Assembly (NCBI RefSeq): GCF_009362785.1
Contig: NZ_WHNQ01000030.1
Location: 1-64,000 of the forward strand
Reading direction: 5' to 3'
DNA: 64,000 nt
From: Paraburkholderia atlantica
Lineage (GTDB): Bacteria; Pseudomonadota; Gammaproteobacteria; Burkholderiales; Burkholderiaceae
Positions 17,365 to 25,666 of the stretch are shown here, in pieces. The stretch's first letter is position 1, and each line of letters begins with the position of its first letter. The notes beneath the pieces were generated by a model, which did no database searches, had not been told where the DNA came from, and saw only the letters and a list, made by a program, of their open reading frames with translations. The position numbers were made by a program, and so were the translations under genes.

Positions 17365-17619
17365 ATGAACGTGAAACGTCTGACTGTTTATGCAAACCCG
17401 GGATCACTGCGAGTCGTCGCAGTCTGGAAGAGCCTGATCGAACATCATGCGCAAGTGTGCGGCTGGTCCGCGCACGTGAACACCGCAGGCGGACGCGAGT
17501 CACTGAGCGTCGATCTGGTCGATTGCCCGGCCGAACGCCTCGCGATCATCTCGGCCGCGTTGAGCGCGGGACCGATGACGGTGCTGACGAGCGACGCGGA
17601 ATCGACCGTCCGTTCCTGA
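17365..17619 (+). CDS. Small hypothetical protein (84 aa)
   Basis: The ATG at 17365 was chosen over a GTG nine bases upstream. The product begins MNVKRLTVYANPGSLRVVAV and has a strand-helix-strand-helix pattern, ending AALSAGPMTVLTSDAESTV. This is a believable small globular protein. The family is not recognised. An intrinsic terminator at 17691 follows, supporting a transcribed plus-strand unit. Confidence 0.55.
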   Translation: MNVKRLTVYANPGSLRVVAVWKSLIEHHAQVCGWSAHVNTAGGRESLSVDLVDCPAERLAIISAALSAGPMTVLTSDAESTVRS

Positions 17620-17690
17620 TGAACCCTATGCCATAGTCCGCTCGCCCTTCGCGGCATGGCCTTTGAGCGGCCTCCGTGGCACTGCTCACC

Positions 17691-17717
17691 AAGCGACCCC
17701 TGTGGTCGCTTTTTTTG
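17691..17717 (+). terminator. Intrinsic terminator
   Basis: Arms AAGCGACC and GGTCGCTT flank a five-base loop and are followed by a run of T residues, a canonical rho-independent terminator on the plus strand. It sits between the small plus-strand gene and the end of the convergent glycan operon. Confidence 0.85.
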
Positions 17718-17721
17718 CGCA

Positions 17722-18717
17722 TCACGAGATTCGCCCGCTCACCTGCTGCTGCGGCGTCTGTTGACTCGCCTCGATGCGCGCGCGGAAATAATGCGCGGTG
17801 CGCAGCAGCCCTTCATCGAGCGACATGCCCGGCCGCCAGCCGAGCAGCTTTATCGCCAGCGAGATGTCCGGCTGCCGATGCCACGGATCGTCGGCCGGCA
17901 GCGGCTGCGTTTCGAGCGGCGAAGCGGAGCCGGTCACCGCGACGATGCGCTGCGCGATCTCGCGCATCGACACTTCGTGCGGATTGCCGAGATTGACCGG
18001 GCCGCCCGGATCGTCGGCGCTGTTCATCAGCAGGATGAAGGCATCGATCATGTCGTCGACATAGCAGAACGAGCGCGTCTGCGTACCGTCGCCATAGACG
18101 GTCAGCGGCTCGCCTCGCAGCGCCTGCATCATGAAGTTCGACACCACGCGGCCGTCGGACGGATGCATGCGCGGACCGTAGGTGTTGAAGATGCGCGCGA
18201 TGCGGATCGACAGACCATGCTGGCGGCGATAGTCCATGAACAGCGTCTCCGCGCAGCGCTTGCCTTCGTCGTAGCACGAGCGTGGACCGATCGGATTCAC
18301 GTGGCCCCAGTAGTTTTCCTTCTGCGGATGCACGAGCGCGTCGCCATACACTTCGCTCGTCGATGCCTGGAAAATCCGCGCCTTAACGCGTTTGGCGAGC
18401 CCGAGCATATTGATCGCGCCATGCACGCTGGTCTTCGTCGTCTGCACCGGATCGTACTGGTAGTGAATCGGCGACGCCGGGCACGCGAGGTTATAGATTT
18501 CATCGACCTCCACATACAGCGGGAACGTCACGTCGTGACGCATCAGCTCGAAGTTCGGACAGTCGAGCAGATGCGCGATGTTGTCCTTCGTACCGGTGTA
18601 GAAGTTGTCGACGCACAGCACGTCGTGTCCCTGCGCGACGAGCCGTTCGCACAGATGCGAGCCGAGAAAACCGGCGCCGCCGGTGACCAGAATGCGCTTG
18701 CGGGTGAGTTCTTTCAT
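17722..18717 (-). CDS. UDP-glucuronate decarboxylase-like SDR (UDP-xylose synthase family)
   Basis: This is a 331-residue extended short-chain dehydrogenase. It has the NAD-binding TGGAGFLGS at 12-20, the ASTSEVYGD signature near 118-126, and catalytic Y149 and K153 in SCYDEGKR. The HPQKENYWGHVNPIGPRSCY stretch is characteristic of UDP-xylose synthases, which oxidise and decarboxylate UDP-glucuronate to UDP-xylose. dTDP-glucose dehydratase and UDP-glucose epimerase relatives are less likely. It is the last gene of the minus-strand glycan operon, 50 bases after the preceding glycosyltransferase, and probably supplies a pentose donor. Confidence 0.88.
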   Translation of the reverse strand: MKELTRKRILVTGGAGFLGSHLCERLVAQGHDVLCVDNFYTGTKDNIAHLLDCPNFELMRHDVTFPLYVEVDEIYNLACPASPIHYQYDPVQTTKTSVHGAINMLGLAKRVKARIFQASTSEVYGDALVHPQKENYWGHVNPIGPRSCYDEGKRCAETLFMDYRRQHGLSIRIARIFNTYGPRMHPSDGRVVSNFMMQALRGEPLTVYGDGTQTRSFCYVDDMIDAFILLMNSADDPGGPVNLGNPHEVSMREIAQRIVAVTGSASPLETQPLPADDPWHRQPDISLAIKLLGWRPGMSLDEGLLRTAHYFRARIEASQQTPQQQVSGRIS

Positions 18718-18767
18718 GGTGCGTGATCCTGTGGTTGGACCGCATGAGCTCGAAAATCAGCATGGCG

Positions 18768-19724
18768 TCATGCCGTGACGTGCAGCAGCGCGTCGTGCCA
18801 GTCCTGCGCGAAACGGTCGATATGAAAACGCTCCAACGCCGTGCTCCGCGCGCCTTCGCCGAGCCGCCGCGCTTCGTCGGGATCGCGCAACAGTCCGAGC
18901 ATCGCGTCGACGAGCGCATCGACGTCGGTATGCACGAAGCCGTTTTCGCCGTTGCGGATCACGGTGGCGAGCTCGGTGGTCGCGAGACCGACGATCGGCA
19001 TGCCGATCGTCATCGCCTCGACGACCGCGAGGCCGAGGCTGGTCCAGCGGATCGGATTGAAAAAGAAGCGGTAGCGCGCGCTGAACGCGGCCAGATCGAG
19101 ATTGCCGATTTCGCCGATGCCGTCGAGCCGCTGCGCGTCCATGCCGACGAGATCGAGCGGCACGCGCGTGCGCGTTTCGCTGAAGACGTCCGCGCCGAGC
19201 CGCCGGCCGCGCTGCGCGAGATGATTGACGACCACGATGCCGCGCTGCAGTTCGCCGCTGTAACGCACGCCGTCGGGCACCACGACGCCGTGTTCGATCA
19301 CACGCGTCGGCGTGACGCCGCTGTCCCACATCAGCCGGTTGAAGTGCGTGACGTGAATTAGCAGCGTGCCGGGATCGTCGACCCAATGCCATTGCGCGAA
19401 CGCGTTTTCCTGCGGCGGGTCGTGCTCGACGTAGACGCGCGGCAGAAGTCGCTGCGCGGGGCTCAGCACGTGCTCGCGGTCATATTCCCAGTGCGTGCGA
19501 TGCTGGTACAGCACCACGTCGAACTGGTGATTGGCGACGTCGTCGATCGCGATCTCGTGCACGTTGTCGCCCCACGGCAAGACGCCGACCTTGCCGGCAT
19601 AACCGGGCGGATGACCCGGTTTCGTCACCAGATAGAAATCGTGCGGCGTCTGGCTCAGGTAATACATGTAGTTGCCGTGGACGTGCCAGGTCAGCACGCG
19701 CAGTCGGCGGCAATTACGCAGCAT
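18768..19724 (-). CDS. Glycosyltransferase (GT-B, GT4-like)
   Basis: The ATG at 19724, with GAGGA upstream, gives 318 residues and overlaps the stop of the preceding heptosyltransferase gene by 11 bases. The N-terminal half has LRVLTWHVHGNYMYYLS and a YVEHDPPQENAF segment. The C-terminal half has the GT4-type donor region (RWTSLGLAVVEAMTIGMPIVG) with the conserved acidic residue, then NGENGFVHTD. It probably transfers a sugar in the glycan made by this operon; donor and acceptor are unknown. A longer in-frame start at 19808 was rejected because it lies deep in the upstream gene. Confidence 0.85.
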   Translation of the reverse strand: MLRNCRRLRVLTWHVHGNYMYYLSQTPHDFYLVTKPGHPPGYAGKVGVLPWGDNVHEIAIDDVANHQFDVVLYQHRTHWEYDREHVLSPAQRLLPRVYVEHDPPQENAFAQWHWVDDPGTLLIHVTHFNRLMWDSGVTPTRVIEHGVVVPDGVRYSGELQRGIVVVNHLAQRGRRLGADVFSETRTRVPLDLVGMDAQRLDGIGEIGNLDLAAFSARYRFFFNPIRWTSLGLAVVEAMTIGMPIVGLATTELATVIRNGENGFVHTDVDALVDAMLGLLRDPDEARRLGEGARSTALERFHIDRFAQDWHDALLHVTA

Positions 19725-20853
19725 GGTGCAGATCCTCGTAAAACAGCGAAACGGTTTCCTCATGCAGGCTGCCGGGCGCGCCTGGCTGCGCGCCGGGTGC
19801 GCGCGCAAGCTGCTCGCGGGCGGTCTCGACCACCTGTTCGACGCCTACGTTCAGCGCGCATGGATGGCCGTACGGGCAGTCGCGGAACATGCACGGCCGG
19901 CACGCCGGATAGTCGGCCAGCACGCGATGCCGCGCATGATCGAGCGGCGCCCAGCGTCGTGTGTCGCTGCCGCACGCGATCACGACCGACGCGGTCGCCA
20001 TCGCCGCGGCGATGTGCGAGATGCCGGTGTCGTTGCAGACCACGAGCCGCGCATGTGCGACCAGCGCCGCGAGTCCGCCGAGCGACGTCGCGCCGGCCAG
20101 ATGCAGCGCGGGCGCGCTCATCGCGCCGAGCACCGCGCAGGTCAGCGGCGCTTCGGCGGCCGTGCCGGTGATCGCGATCTGCCAGCCGTCGGCGGCTAGG
20201 TGGTCGGCGACGGCCGCGAAGCGCTCGGCGGGCCACCGGCGCGACGGCAATTGCGAGCCGGGGTGAACCAGCACGAGCCGCTCGTCTTCGATGCCGTGAT
20301 AGGCGCGCAGCGCGGCGTACTCGTCGAGGTCGGGCGCGGTCAGCGGGAACGCGAGGCGCCGGTCGTGCGCCGGCGCGCCGAGGGCGCTCATCAGAGCGAG
20401 ATAGCGCTCGGGCTCCGGCAGCGCATCCGGCCAATCGATGAAGCAGCCTTCGCGCGTGACCTCATCGGGTTGCACGAAACCGGCATCGGCGCGCGCGCCG
20501 AGTCGATGCAGCAGATCGTTGGCGACGCCGCCGCTGCCATGCAGCTGGAGTGCCAGATCGAAACGCCGGTTGCGCATCCGCGCGAAGAACTCGGGCAAGC
20601 CATCGTTCGTTTCCGGTTGCTCGGGAAAACCGACGGCGCCCGGAAACACGATCAGCTCGTCGACGAGCGCCGCATAGCGCTCGACGAACGCGCGCGCCCA
20701 CGGCAGTCCGATCAGCGCGATATGCGCAGCGGGGGCGGCGGCGCGCAACGCGCGCAGCGCGGGCACCGCGCACAGCATGTCGCCGAGCTGCAGCGCGCGA
20801 AACACGGCGATACGGCGCGGCGCGAGCGCCGTCAGTAGCGAGGGTACGGTCAT
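19714..20853 (-). CDS. GT9 heptosyltransferase-like glycosyltransferase
   Basis: This 379-residue GT9 protein begins with MTVPSLLTALAPRRIAVFRA and the LGDMLCAVPALRAL helix typical of ADP-heptose:LPS heptosyltransferases. It contains LVHPGSQLPSRRWPAERFAA and the donor-site CNDTGISHIAAAM. The C-terminal CRPCMFRDCPYGHPC cysteine cluster is typical of this subgroup. The ATG overlaps the stop of the GT2 gene (ATGA), indicating translational coupling. It is predicted to add heptose, or a related sugar, to a glycan on the cytosolic face of the inner membrane. Confidence 0.88.
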   Translation of the reverse strand: MTVPSLLTALAPRRIAVFRALQLGDMLCAVPALRALRAAAPAAHIALIGLPWARAFVERYAALVDELIVFPGAVGFPEQPETNDGLPEFFARMRNRRFDLALQLHGSGGVANDLLHRLGARADAGFVQPDEVTREGCFIDWPDALPEPERYLALMSALGAPAHDRRLAFPLTAPDLDEYAALRAYHGIEDERLVLVHPGSQLPSRRWPAERFAAVADHLAADGWQIAITGTAAEAPLTCAVLGAMSAPALHLAGATSLGGLAALVAHARLVVCNDTGISHIAAAMATASVVIACGSDTRRWAPLDHARHRVLADYPACRPCMFRDCPYGHPCALNVGVEQVVETAREQLARAPGAQPGAPGSLHEETVSLFYEDLHHAA

Positions 20854-21938
20854 GGAAAGAACACCTTGAAACGGATGGCGCCATAGAGCCGCCAGTAGAT
20901 CGACAGGAACGGAATCAGAATGGACGTCCAGATCATTTCGGCGACGTGGCGCCAGCCGTGATTGCGCCCGCGCAGCCGACGCGCGCAGAAATAGCCGGTC
21001 AACCAGCACCACGCGATCACACCCGCGCCCGCGAGAATCGGCAGGTCCGCGAACCCACCGCCGATCGCAAGCAACGCGGCAGCGAGGATCGCGTAATACA
21101 GCAGCGGCGGCCGCGAGCCGATGCGGGTTCGAAACAGCTCGGGATGCTTGCGGTAAAGCAGCGCGTCGAATTGGCTCTTTTTCTGCTGCGCGATGCTGAC
21201 GCCCCAGCGCGCCGGCCGCACCGGATGCACGACCACCGCGTCGCGGGCGCGCACGATCTGGCCGCCGGCGGTAAGCAGCGTGAATTGCAGGTCCGAATCT
21301 TCGCGCCACGCCGACGTGAACCGTTCGTCGAAGCCGCCGGTCGCGACGAGCGCCGCGCGCGTGACGAACACGTTCGCGGTCGCGAACTCGGCGCGCGCGA
21401 GGCCGCTCGCGTCCGCTTCGTAATCGGTCGGTAGCTCGGGTAGCTCGGGCAGCGGCACGACGATCCTGCCGGCGGCCGCCGTGGCACCGGACGCGAGCGC
21501 CGCGACGCCGGCCGTCAGCCAATGCGGATCGGGCAGTGTGTCGTCGTCGGTGAAGGCGATCAGCGACGCGCGCGCATACTGCCAGCCCGCGTTGCGCGCC
21601 CCCGCCGGACCCTGGGTGCGCGTGACCGGCAGGTAGTGCACCTCCAATCCATGCGGCGCCTGCTCGCGCGCGAACCGTTCGACGCAGGCGCGCGTGGCGT
21701 CGTCGGGACCGTCGTCGCAGACCACGATCTCATAGCGATGCGGCGCGAACTGCTGCGCGCACAGCGCGTTGAGGCAGTTCGCGAGCATCTGGGGACGGCG
21801 ATAGGTGGGCACCACCACCGACACGTCGGGCCACGACGGCGAGTGCAGCGTGCGGCCGGTTTCCTCGGCATCCTCACTGCTGTAGCGCGCGGCCACGCCG
21901 CCATGCAGTGGCGCGGGACACATGACCGACGCGTTCAT
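20850..21938 (-). CDS. Family 2 glycosyltransferase with C-terminal membrane segments
   Basis: The 362-residue product contains a GT2 catalytic domain at about 40-270. It starts DVSVVVPTYRRPQMLANCLN, has the DDGPDD acidic motif, the AFTDDDTLPD DXD-type metal site and a WREDSDLQF acceptor-side motif. The C-terminal third carries two or three hydrophobic segments (YYAILAAALLAIGGGFADLP, WCWLTGYFCA) that should anchor it in the inner membrane. The ATG overlaps the carbamoyltransferase stop. The same frame stays open far upstream inside that gene, but this is antisense-free shadow sequence and was excluded. Confidence 0.88.
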   Translation of the reverse strand: MNASVMCPAPLHGGVAARYSSEDAEETGRTLHSPSWPDVSVVVPTYRRPQMLANCLNALCAQQFAPHRYEIVVCDDGPDDATRACVERFAREQAPHGLEVHYLPVTRTQGPAGARNAGWQYARASLIAFTDDDTLPDPHWLTAGVAALASGATAAAGRIVVPLPELPELPTDYEADASGLARAEFATANVFVTRAALVATGGFDERFTSAWREDSDLQFTLLTAGGQIVRARDAVVVHPVRPARWGVSIAQQKKSQFDALLYRKHPELFRTRIGSRPPLLYYAILAAALLAIGGGFADLPILAGAGVIAWCWLTGYFCARRLRGRNHGWRHVAEMIWTSILIPFLSIYWRLYGAIRFKVFFP

Positions 21939-23680
21939 ACGCGGCCCCCCGCCTTGTCGACGAGGAACGGACCGATCACCAGCGCGTCGAGCGGCGAAGT
22001 CCAGAACGACTCGACCGCGTCGCGCGGCGAATTCACCATCGGCTCGCCGCGCGTGTTGAACGACGTATTGACGAGGATCGGCACGCCGGTGCGCTGCTTG
22101 AACGCGGCCAGCAGGTCGTAGTACAGCGGGTGCTGCGCGCGGTTGATGGTCTGCACGCGCGCGGTGCCGTCCACATGCCGCACGGCCGGAATACGCGTGG
22201 CCTTTTCGGCGCGCACATCGAAGATGAACAGCATGAACGGTGCGGTTTGGCCGTTCACGAACCATTCGTTTGCTTCCTCTTCCATCACGACCGGTGCGAC
22301 CGGGCGGAAGTCTTCGCGATCCTTGATCTCGTTGAGCTTCGCCTGCATGTGCGGATCGACGGGCGACGCGAGGATCGAGCGCGCTCCGAGCGCGCGCGGC
22401 CCGAATTCGGTGCGGCCTTGATACCAGCCGATCACCTTGCCTTGCGCGAGAAGGTCGGCGGTCTCGCCCGCGATATCGGCGAGGCGCCGGTACGGCACTT
22501 TCGACCAGCGCAGAAACTGCTCGATTTCCGCTTCGCTGTATTCGGGCCCGAGGTACGCGTGATCCATTTTCCAGCGACGCTCCCGGTCGCCGCGCGCGGC
22601 ACGCTCGCGGTAGTCGGTCCACAGCGCCGCGCCGAGCGCGGTGCCCGCGTCGCCGGCCGCCGGTTGCACCCACACTTCGCTGAACGGGCCCGCGTCGCGC
22701 ACCTTCGAGTTCATCACGCAGTTCAGCGCGACGCCGCCCGCCATGCACAGCCGGCTCAAGCCGGTCTGCCGATGCAGCCAGTGCGCGAGTTCCAGCACGG
22801 TCTCCTCGAGCACGCGCTGCAACGAATTGGCGATATCGAAGTGGCGTTGCCCGAGCGGACCGCCGCGTTCGCGCGCCGGACCGAAGCGCTCGGTCAGACG
22901 CGGCGCATCGACGGTATAGCTGCCGTCCCGGCGGTACTTGACGATCTCGCGAAACACATCGACATAGGCCGGCTTGCCGTACGACGCAAGCGCCATCACC
23001 TTGTACTCGTCCGACGAGTGCAGGAAGCCGAGCCAGTCGGTCACCGCTTCGTACAGCAAGCCGAGCGAGTGCGGCAGCTCGACCTGTTTCAGGCGCGTGT
23101 ACTCGCCGCTGACGAATTGCCCCATGCTGGTCGTCACGCCTTCGCCGCGGCCGTCCATCGTCAGCACGGCGGTGTCGTCGAACGGCGCCGCGAGAAACGC
23201 GCTCGCCTCGTGCGCGAGATGGTGCTCGACGAAGTGCCATGCGAAGCCGTGCTCGCGATCCACGCCCTGGAAGCGCTTGCGCAGATGATGCGGCGCGCCG
23301 TCGAGCAACTGGCCCTTCGCGTTCGCGATATAGCTGAGAAACAGCGGGTCCCACGGCGACGCGGACGGATTGTCCGGACGCGTGCCGGCCGGATCGAACG
23401 GCAGCTCGATCGTCGCGCCCGGCTTCTTCGGCATGCCGCCGAACAGCGCGGGGTCGTACGAGTAAGCGACGTGATCGATGTCGGCGAGCGTGATGCCGGC
23501 GGCTTTCAGGCAGTAGTCGATCGCGTCGAACGGCAGCTGCCAGGTCGAGAACGGCACCGGACGTTTCGCGTGCTTGACGTGCGTGAAGCGTTCGTCTTCG
23601 GCGGCGGCGAGCACCACGCCGTCACGCAGCAGCGCGGCCGCGCTGTCGTGATAGACCGCATTGATTCCGAGTGTGTACAT
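21935..23680 (-). CDS. Carbamoyltransferase, NodU/CmcH family
   Basis: The 581-residue length matches the family. The N-terminal Kae1-like ATPase domain begins MYTLGINAVYHDSAAALLRDG-type sequence, with the metal-binding HHLAHEASAF near residue 150 and LTMDGRGEG. The C-terminal domain has GRTEFGPRALGARSILASP and FNTRGEPMVNSPRDA. These enzymes use carbamoyl phosphate and ATP to carbamoylate a hydroxyl on sugars (NodU) or antibiotics (CmcH, TobZ). Placement inside a tight glycosyltransferase operon suggests a sugar or glycolipid acceptor. The gene is 22 bases after the GT9 gene and overlaps the GT2 start. Confidence 0.93.
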   Translation of the reverse strand: MYTLGINAVYHDSAAALLRDGVVLAAAEDERFTHVKHAKRPVPFSTWQLPFDAIDYCLKAAGITLADIDHVAYSYDPALFGGMPKKPGATIELPFDPAGTRPDNPSASPWDPLFLSYIANAKGQLLDGAPHHLRKRFQGVDREHGFAWHFVEHHLAHEASAFLAAPFDDTAVLTMDGRGEGVTTSMGQFVSGEYTRLKQVELPHSLGLLYEAVTDWLGFLHSSDEYKVMALASYGKPAYVDVFREIVKYRRDGSYTVDAPRLTERFGPARERGGPLGQRHFDIANSLQRVLEETVLELAHWLHRQTGLSRLCMAGGVALNCVMNSKVRDAGPFSEVWVQPAAGDAGTALGAALWTDYRERAARGDRERRWKMDHAYLGPEYSEAEIEQFLRWSKVPYRRLADIAGETADLLAQGKVIGWYQGRTEFGPRALGARSILASPVDPHMQAKLNEIKDREDFRPVAPVVMEEEANEWFVNGQTAPFMLFIFDVRAEKATRIPAVRHVDGTARVQTINRAQHPLYYDLLAAFKQRTGVPILVNTSFNTRGEPMVNSPRDAVESFWTSPLDALVIGPFLVDKAGGRV

Positions 23681-23702
23681 GGCGTTGGCAATGAGAGTGG
23701 GT

Positions 23703-24944
23703 TCAGGGGATGGCGGGCTGATCCGTCAGCGACGGCGTGCTCGTGTCGTCGGCGCGGCCGGCGCGCTCAGCTGCACCACGACGCGGCGCATGCGCGTGTG
23801 CGTGCCGCAATTCGAGTGCCGCGTTGACGACCTCGTCGATCGAAACGCCGAGCAGGCAAGCGTGATGCCCATGCGGACACACGCTGCGATAGCACCAGCG
23901 GCATTCGACGTCGCGGTACAGCACGCGTTGCGGCGTTTGCCACGGCGTGTGCTGCGGATTGGTCAGCGCGTAAAGATCGACGACCGGCGTGCCGAGCGCC
24001 GAAGCGACATGCACGGGGCCGCTGTTGTTGGAGACGAGCACGCTCGCGCGTTCGAGCAGCGCGGCAAGCTCGGCGAGCGTCAGTGCGCCGCTCAGGTCGT
24101 ATAGCTGCGCGCACACGCCGGGTGCGGCCGCGCGGATCACGGCCTCGACGAGCGCTCGCTCGCTCGCGCCGCCGGTCAACAGCACGGGGGCGCCGGTTTC
24201 GCGCGCGAGCCGGGTCGCGACTTCACCGAAGCGCTCGGGCGGATAGCGGCGCGATGCGGCGGTCGCGCCTGGATGCAGCACGATGCACTCGGTGCGGCGG
24301 CAGATGCCGAGCGTCGTCAGTTTCGCGTCGAGCGACCGGCGCGCGGCGGGCGGCACGCGAAAACGCATCGCGGTGTCGCTCGTCTGCGCGCCGACGTGAC
24401 GCACCAGATCGAGCTGGCGTTGCACCTCGTGCCGCGTGCGTTGCTGCGGCTCGGGTTCGCGCAGCCAGTCGGTCAACAGCGCGTACGGATTCTCGCGGCA
24501 ATGCGCGAGGCGGCGCGGAATCCCCGCGAGATAGCACAGCATCGCGGCCGGCAACGGGCTCTGGCTGTACACGGTGAAAATCACCGCCGCGTCGAAGCAG
24601 CCGCGCTTCAGCCGCTGCTGCATCCGATGATCGTCGAGCAGATCGCGCGTCACGTTCGACGCGGGCGCGACCCACGGCGCGTCGTATTCGATCACGTCGT
24701 CGACGTCGTCGAGAAACGGCGCGAGCGCGACGCCGCTGCGCGACGCGAGCAGCGTGAGATGGCGATCTCCGGCGGACTCGCGCAGCGCGTGCAGCGCGGG
24801 CGTCGTCATCAGCACGTCACCGAGATTGTCGAGACGCACGCACAGAATCCGTTTGACGTCGTCGCCCCAGCACACCGGTTGCGACGTATCGGGCACACGC
24901 GCATGAGCGAGCGTGGGCGGTGCAATTGGCACAGGTGCGTTCAC
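23703..24944 (-). CDS. GT9 heptosyltransferase-like glycosyltransferase
   Basis: The start is GTG at 24944, with AAGGAGG eight bases upstream, overlapping the phosphatase stop as GTGA. The 413-residue product has an extra 30-residue leader, then ILCVRLDNLGDVLMTTPALHA, the classic GT9 opening. It also has VLHPGATAASRRYPPERF and the donor-site SNNSGPVHVASALGTP. A WCYRSVCPHGHHAC cysteine cluster precedes the C-terminus. Function is predicted as heptose or related sugar transfer from a nucleotide sugar. It is the first of two GT9 genes in the operon; they are distinct in sequence, suggesting successive linkages. Confidence 0.9.
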   Translation of the reverse strand: MNAPVPIAPPTLAHARVPDTSQPVCWGDDVKRILCVRLDNLGDVLMTTPALHALRESAGDRHLTLLASRSGVALAPFLDDVDDVIEYDAPWVAPASNVTRDLLDDHRMQQRLKRGCFDAAVIFTVYSQSPLPAAMLCYLAGIPRRLAHCRENPYALLTDWLREPEPQQRTRHEVQRQLDLVRHVGAQTSDTAMRFRVPPAARRSLDAKLTTLGICRRTECIVLHPGATAASRRYPPERFGEVATRLARETGAPVLLTGGASERALVEAVIRAAAPGVCAQLYDLSGALTLAELAALLERASVLVSNNSGPVHVASALGTPVVDLYALTNPQHTPWQTPQRVLYRDVECRWCYRSVCPHGHHACLLGVSIDEVVNAALELRHAHAHAPRRGAAERAGRADDTSTPSLTDQPAIP

Positions 24945-25543
24945 CGCGGCGCCTCCTTGCGGCGTGCCGCGGGGCCCGGAGGAAAGCCGTTCAGCACGAC
25001 GCGTTGCGCGGCTTCGTGCAGATCGGCCGCCCGCGCACTCGGCGTGCGCTGCGGGCCGGTCCGCCATTCGGTCTCGTGGCCGTTGTCGAGCAGGATCGTG
25101 CGACAGCCGGCGCGATTGCCCGCTTCGACGTCGTCGAGAATGTCGCCGACGAACCAGCTGTTGGCGAGATCGAGTTGATGCTCTACGGTCGCGCGCAGCA
25201 GCATGCCGGGCGCGGGCTTGCGGCAGTCGCAGACGATCGCGTAACGCTCGACGCTGCCCTCGGGATGGTGCGGACACCAGTACGCGCCCGCGAGCGTGGC
25301 GCCGCACTCGGCAAACATCTGCCGCAGCCGGCGTTCGACGGCGAACAGCGCTTTGTCTTCGAACTTGCCGAGCGCGATGCCGGACTGATTGCTGATCGTG
25401 AACAGCGCGTACGGGTAGGCGGCGAGCAGCGCGAGCGCCTCGCGCGCGCCCGGCGCGAAACGCATCAGCGCGGGATCGGCGTTGTAGGGCACGTCTTCGA
25501 GCAGCGTGCCGTCCTTGTCGATGAATACGGCGGGTACCGTCAT
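24941..25543 (-). CDS. HAD phosphatase of the GmhB type (heptose-1,7-bisphosphate 7-phosphatase-like)
   Basis: The ATG at 25543 gives 200 residues. HAD motif I is FIDKDGTLLEDV, with nucleophile D9 and acid D11. Motif II is near TISNQSGIALG. C90, H92, C105 and C107 form the zinc-binding insert diagnostic for GmhB and histidinol phosphatase. RKPAPGMLL is motif III and FVGDILDDVEAG motif IV. GmhB removes the 7-phosphate from D-glycero-D-manno-heptose 1,7-bisphosphate on the way to ADP- or GDP-heptose. Association with two GT9 genes favours a heptose pathway over histidine synthesis. No GmhA, HldE or HldD gene is in the window, so heptose precursors must come from elsewhere. Confidence 0.87.
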   Translation of the reverse strand: MTVPAVFIDKDGTLLEDVPYNADPALMRFAPGAREALALLAAYPYALFTISNQSGIALGKFEDKALFAVERRLRQMFAECGATLAGAYWCPHHPEGSVERYAIVCDCRKPAPGMLLRATVEHQLDLANSWFVGDILDDVEAGNRAGCRTILLDNGHETEWRTGPQRTPSARAADLHEAAQRVVLNGFPPGPAARRKEAPR

Positions 25544-25666
25544 GATGGTTGGTGGTATTTGCGAGCGTGGGTCGAAGGTCGGAAAAAGGCGCGCCGTAGC
25601 CGCTGGACCGGCTGCGGCGCGTTCCAAATGCGCACGCCGTGCGGGTTCGCGCGGCGTGCGCCGTCG

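Noticed and set aside
20850..23354. An 834-residue GT2 fusion reading through the carbamoyltransferase gene
   Set aside because: The first 470 residues are an out-of-frame shadow of the carbamoyltransferase; GT2 homology begins at the ATG at 21938, which overlaps that gene's stop.
22130..23827. Long plus-strand frame (565 aa) opposite the carbamoyltransferase gene
   Set aside because: It mirrors a well-supported gene, is His/Arg-rich and has no family resemblance; such antisense frames are common in GC-rich DNA.
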